This document shows positions 61,910 through 64,000 of a stretch of 64,000 bases of DNA, piece after piece (within the stretch, counting starts at the first letter, position 1; each line of letters opens with the position of its first letter). The notes below the pieces were generated by a model. The model did no database searches and had not been told where the DNA came from. It saw nothing but the letters and a program-made list of their open reading frames with translations. This DNA comes from CAYLMM01 sp964384825 (GTDB taxonomy: Bacteria; Krumholzibacteriota; Krumholzibacteriia; LZORAL124-64-63), in assembly GCA_964384825.1 (NCBI GenBank), contig CAYLMM010000005.1:1-64000 (forward strand), given 5' to 3'. A program made the position numbers and the translations under genes.

Positions 61910-64000
61910 ATGCGCTGGTTCTCGATTTCCTGGCCCGGTTTCCTGGCGCGCCGCAAGGTCCGCGAAGGGCGCCCGCCCGGACGCGGCAACGGCCGCCGTT
62001 CTGTCGATTCGTTCGACCGGCGCATGCTCGTCGGTCCGCTGGTCGCTGCCGTCGGTCTGCTGGTCCTGTTCCAGCTGCTGTTCCCCATCACGCCGCGGGT
62101 GGATTCCGAATTTCCCGCCGAAGGCGAGATCGCGGACCGGGAGATCCGCGCCCCCTTCGCCTTCTCGTCCCCGCTGCTGGAACGCGACGTCGAGATGCGC
62201 CGGCTGCAGAAGGTCCTGGTCGAGCCGCCGGTGCTGCGCCGTCTGCCCGACGAGGCCGGCAAGTCCCGGGCGCGGTTCGATAGCTGGCGGGACGCCTTCC
62301 TGATGCACGTCTCGCTGACCGACCTGTCGATCGACGAGCGGGTCGGCCTGCTGCTGATGCGTTTCCCCGAAGTCTCGCCCGAGGATCTCGAGAACGCCTT
62401 CGCGCTGCCGGATCCCGTCGGATTCTGCGAGGCCCTGGGCGACGCCATCGACGAGATCCATGCAGCCGGGGTGGTTGACAACCTGCCGCCCGGCAACTAC
62501 AGCAAGGTCCTGATCCTGTCGGCCGACGGCGAAACCACCGGGGATCTGGACGCCCTCACGCCGCAGGACGAACTGAGCGGCGTGCTCGCCGCCGCCCTCC
62601 AGAAGCGGGGGCTGACCGGCGAGATCGCCCGCCGAGGCGGCTTGCTGGCGCGTTCCTTCCTGGGGCCGAACCTGGTCTACAGCCCCGACGCGACGCAGGC
62701 CCGGCGCGAAGAGGCCCGCGCTTCGGTGCCGACGGTCCGCGAATTCATCAAGGGGGAGCGGATCGTCGGCCGCGGCGACCGCGTCACCGAGCAGGAAGGG
62801 GTCTTCCTGATCTCCCTGCACGACGAACTGGTGGCCAGGGGCAGCATCGGCGCCTCCGGCGGGCTGTTCTGGCGGCGTGCCTCCCGGCTGCTGCTGGCGG
62901 CCGGCCTGCTGCTGATCTTCGGCTGGATCGGCTGGATCCAGTTCCCGCACATTTTGCTGCGGCTGCGCCAGCTGATCGCCGTCACGGCGGTCTTCGCGGT
63001 GTTTCTCGCGTTCGCTGCCTTCGCGCTCGACCAGCCCGAGCTCGGTCCCTTCGCCGTTCCGGTTCCCCTGCTGGCCGTGCTGCTGACCGTCCTGTTCCGG
63101 GACCGGGTCGGCTATCCGATGACCGGCCTGGCGGCCGGGATGCTCGCGCTGGTGGTCGGCGTGCAGCCGGTCTGGCTGATCTGCTGGCTGATCGTCGGCC
63201 TGGTGTCGGTGACGATGGTCCGCCGCATCAGGCATCGCGACCAGTTCTACAAGGCGATCGCCGTGCTGGTCTTCCTGCAGGTCTTCCTGATCACCATGGC
63301 GCGGCTGACGTCGTCCGCGGCGGTCGCCGGCACGGCCGGCGGCGCGTATTTCGCGGGCGTCCTGTCGCCGATCGCGTCGGTGGCGCTGGCCCTGTTCCTG
63401 CTGCCGGTCATCGAACCGCTGGTGGGGATCTCCAGCGATCTGACCCTGCTCGAGCTCTCGGACCTGAACCATCCGCTGCTCAAGAGGATGGCCCTGGAAT
63501 CGCAGGGGACCTTCCATCACTGCCAGGTCGTGGCCCAGCTGGCCGAGAACGCGGCGCGCGCCATCGGAGCCAACTCGCTGCTGACCAGGGTCGGGGCCCT
63601 CTTCCACGACATCGGCAAGATGAACAAGCCGGAGTACTACGTGGAGAATCAGGGCGGCGGCCCCAACAAGCACGACGAACTGAGCCCGAGCATGAGCGCG
63701 CTGGTCGTTTCGTCCCACGTCAAGGAGGGGATCGAGATGGCGCGGCGGTGGCGTCTGCCGCAGGCGGTCATCGACTTCATCCCCGAGCACCACGGCACCA
63801 GCGTGATGAAGTACTTCTACCACAAGGCGCTCGAGGGCGAGGGGAACGAGACGGTCAAGGTCGACGACTTCCGCTACCCCGGTCCCCGGCCGCATTCGCG
63901 CGAGACCGCGATCCTGATGCTGGCCGACGCTGTCGAGGCCTCGACCCGTTCGCTGGCCAAGCCCACGCCCGGCCGGATCCGCGAGATGACCAAGCAGATC
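61910..64000 (+). CDS. 7TM receptor with HD phosphodiesterase domain (PgpH-like), 3' end outside window
   Basis: The 697 codons present start at ATG 61910. The N-terminus has one membrane helix (about 40-60) and a large extracytoplasmic 7TMR-HDED domain (about 65-300). Seven helices follow at about 320-510, then an HD domain with QGTFHHCQVVAQLAENAA, ALFHDIGKMNKPEYYVEN, SSHVKEGIEMARRW and IPEHHGT. PgpH in Listeria degrades cyclic di-AMP to pApA from the membrane. Here the neighbouring YbbR protein could hint at c-di-AMP signalling, but no CdaA is visible. The frame is open to the last base, with perhaps 40-60 residues missing. Confidence 0.93.
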   Translation, partial: MRWFSISWPGFLARRKVREGRPPGRGNGRRSVDSFDRRMLVGPLVAAVGLLVLFQLLFPITPRVDSEFPAEGEIADREIRAPFAFSSPLLERDVEMRRLQKVLVEPPVLRRLPDEAGKSRARFDSWRDAFLMHVSLTDLSIDERVGLLLMRFPEVSPEDLENAFALPDPVGFCEALGDAIDEIHAAGVVDNLPPGNYSKVLILSADGETTGDLDALTPQDELSGVLAAALQKRGLTGEIARRGGLLARSFLGPNLVYSPDATQARREEARASVPTVREFIKGERIVGRGDRVTEQEGVFLISLHDELVARGSIGASGGLFWRRASRLLLAAGLLLIFGWIGWIQFPHILLRLRQLIAVTAVFAVFLAFAAFALDQPELGPFAVPVPLLAVLLTVLFRDRVGYPMTGLAAGMLALVVGVQPVWLICWLIVGLVSVTMVRRIRHRDQFYKAIAVLVFLQVFLITMARLTSSAAVAGTAGGAYFAGVLSPIASVALALFLLPVIEPLVGISSDLTLLELSDLNHPLLKRMALESQGTFHHCQVVAQLAENAARAIGANSLLTRVGALFHDIGKMNKPEYYVENQGGGPNKHDELSPSMSALVVSSHVKEGIEMARRWRLPQAVIDFIPEHHGTSVMKYFYHKALEGEGNETVKVDDFRYPGPRPHSRETAILMLADAVEASTRSLAKPTPGRIREMTKQI

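Noticed and set aside
60554..63895. A 1113-codon minus-strand open frame
   Set aside because: It is antisense to aspS, phoH and the 7TM-HD gene, all of which show clear family motifs on the plus strand.

Overview
The window looks like chromosomal DNA of a high-GC (roughly two thirds GC, judged by eye), Gram-negative-type bacterium related to the FCB superphylum. The closest fit is an uncultured lineage such as Krumholzibacteriota, Eisenbacteria or Latescibacterota; this is inference and no marker search was run. The evidence is: secreted proteins ending in FlgD-like/T9SS-like C-terminal modules (PNPxNPxTT ... SGxYLYR), a PorV/PorQ-family outer-membrane protein, a short primary-type sigma factor like that of Bacteroidetes, LpxH (lipid A), and many lipoproteins and TPR proteins. 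Most promoters seen are plain sigma-70 type (TTGACA, 16-18 bp, TATAAT), and Shine-Dalgarno sites are GGAGG-like.

Layout. 1-2.2 kb: tail of a serine recombinase running into an initiator tRNA-fMet gene, then ftsB and eno (minus strand). 2.3-5.2 kb: ECF sigma factor, zinc-finger anti-sigma factor and a bactofilin-like membrane protein in one operon. 5.4-14.4 kb: mainly exported proteins, namely a HExxH protein and a five-bladed-propeller glycosidase (both with FlgD-like tails), two proteins sharing a C-terminal SWGxVKxL(F/Y)R tag, a TPR protein, a TonB_C lipoprotein and a WD40-like lipoprotein. 14.3-25.6 kb: class II aldolase, a porin, glycosyltransferase with two DUF507 proteins, a membrane glycosyltransferase with TPRs, queD, tdk, btpA, rfbB, a B3/B4-domain protein and cca. 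25.6-37 kb: M28 peptidase, CDF transporter, acyl-CoA ligase, TPR protein, mutY, the fused acyl-CoA mutase icmF, an Rrf2 regulator and rlmN.

37-43 kb is the most unusual part. It holds an NtrC-type response regulator, a 107-residue secreted protein, a 1028-residue TPR-GAF-AAA+(sigma54)-Fis activator, and an 850-bp spacer with a good sigma54 promoter match followed by a set of nested inverted repeats. 43-50.5 kb: an FN3 lipoprotein, a DUF4384 protein with a Tyr/Trp-rich section and a CxxCH motif, a very large M6-like protein whose metal-binding histidines are gone, and a PorV-like barrel. 50.5-64 kb: envelope and housekeeping genes (lpxH, HtrA-like protease, primary-type sigma factor, M23 and amidase_3 hydrolases, YbbR protein, hisS, aspS, phoH-like, and the start of a 7TM-HD phosphodiesterase).

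Together the genes serve central functions (glycolysis, tRNA charging and maturation, DNA repair, division), envelope building and turnover, and a lineage-specific secretome. The sigma54 cluster is the best candidate for an undescribed regulatory system. No CRISPR array, intact prophage, insertion sequence or rRNA gene was seen.
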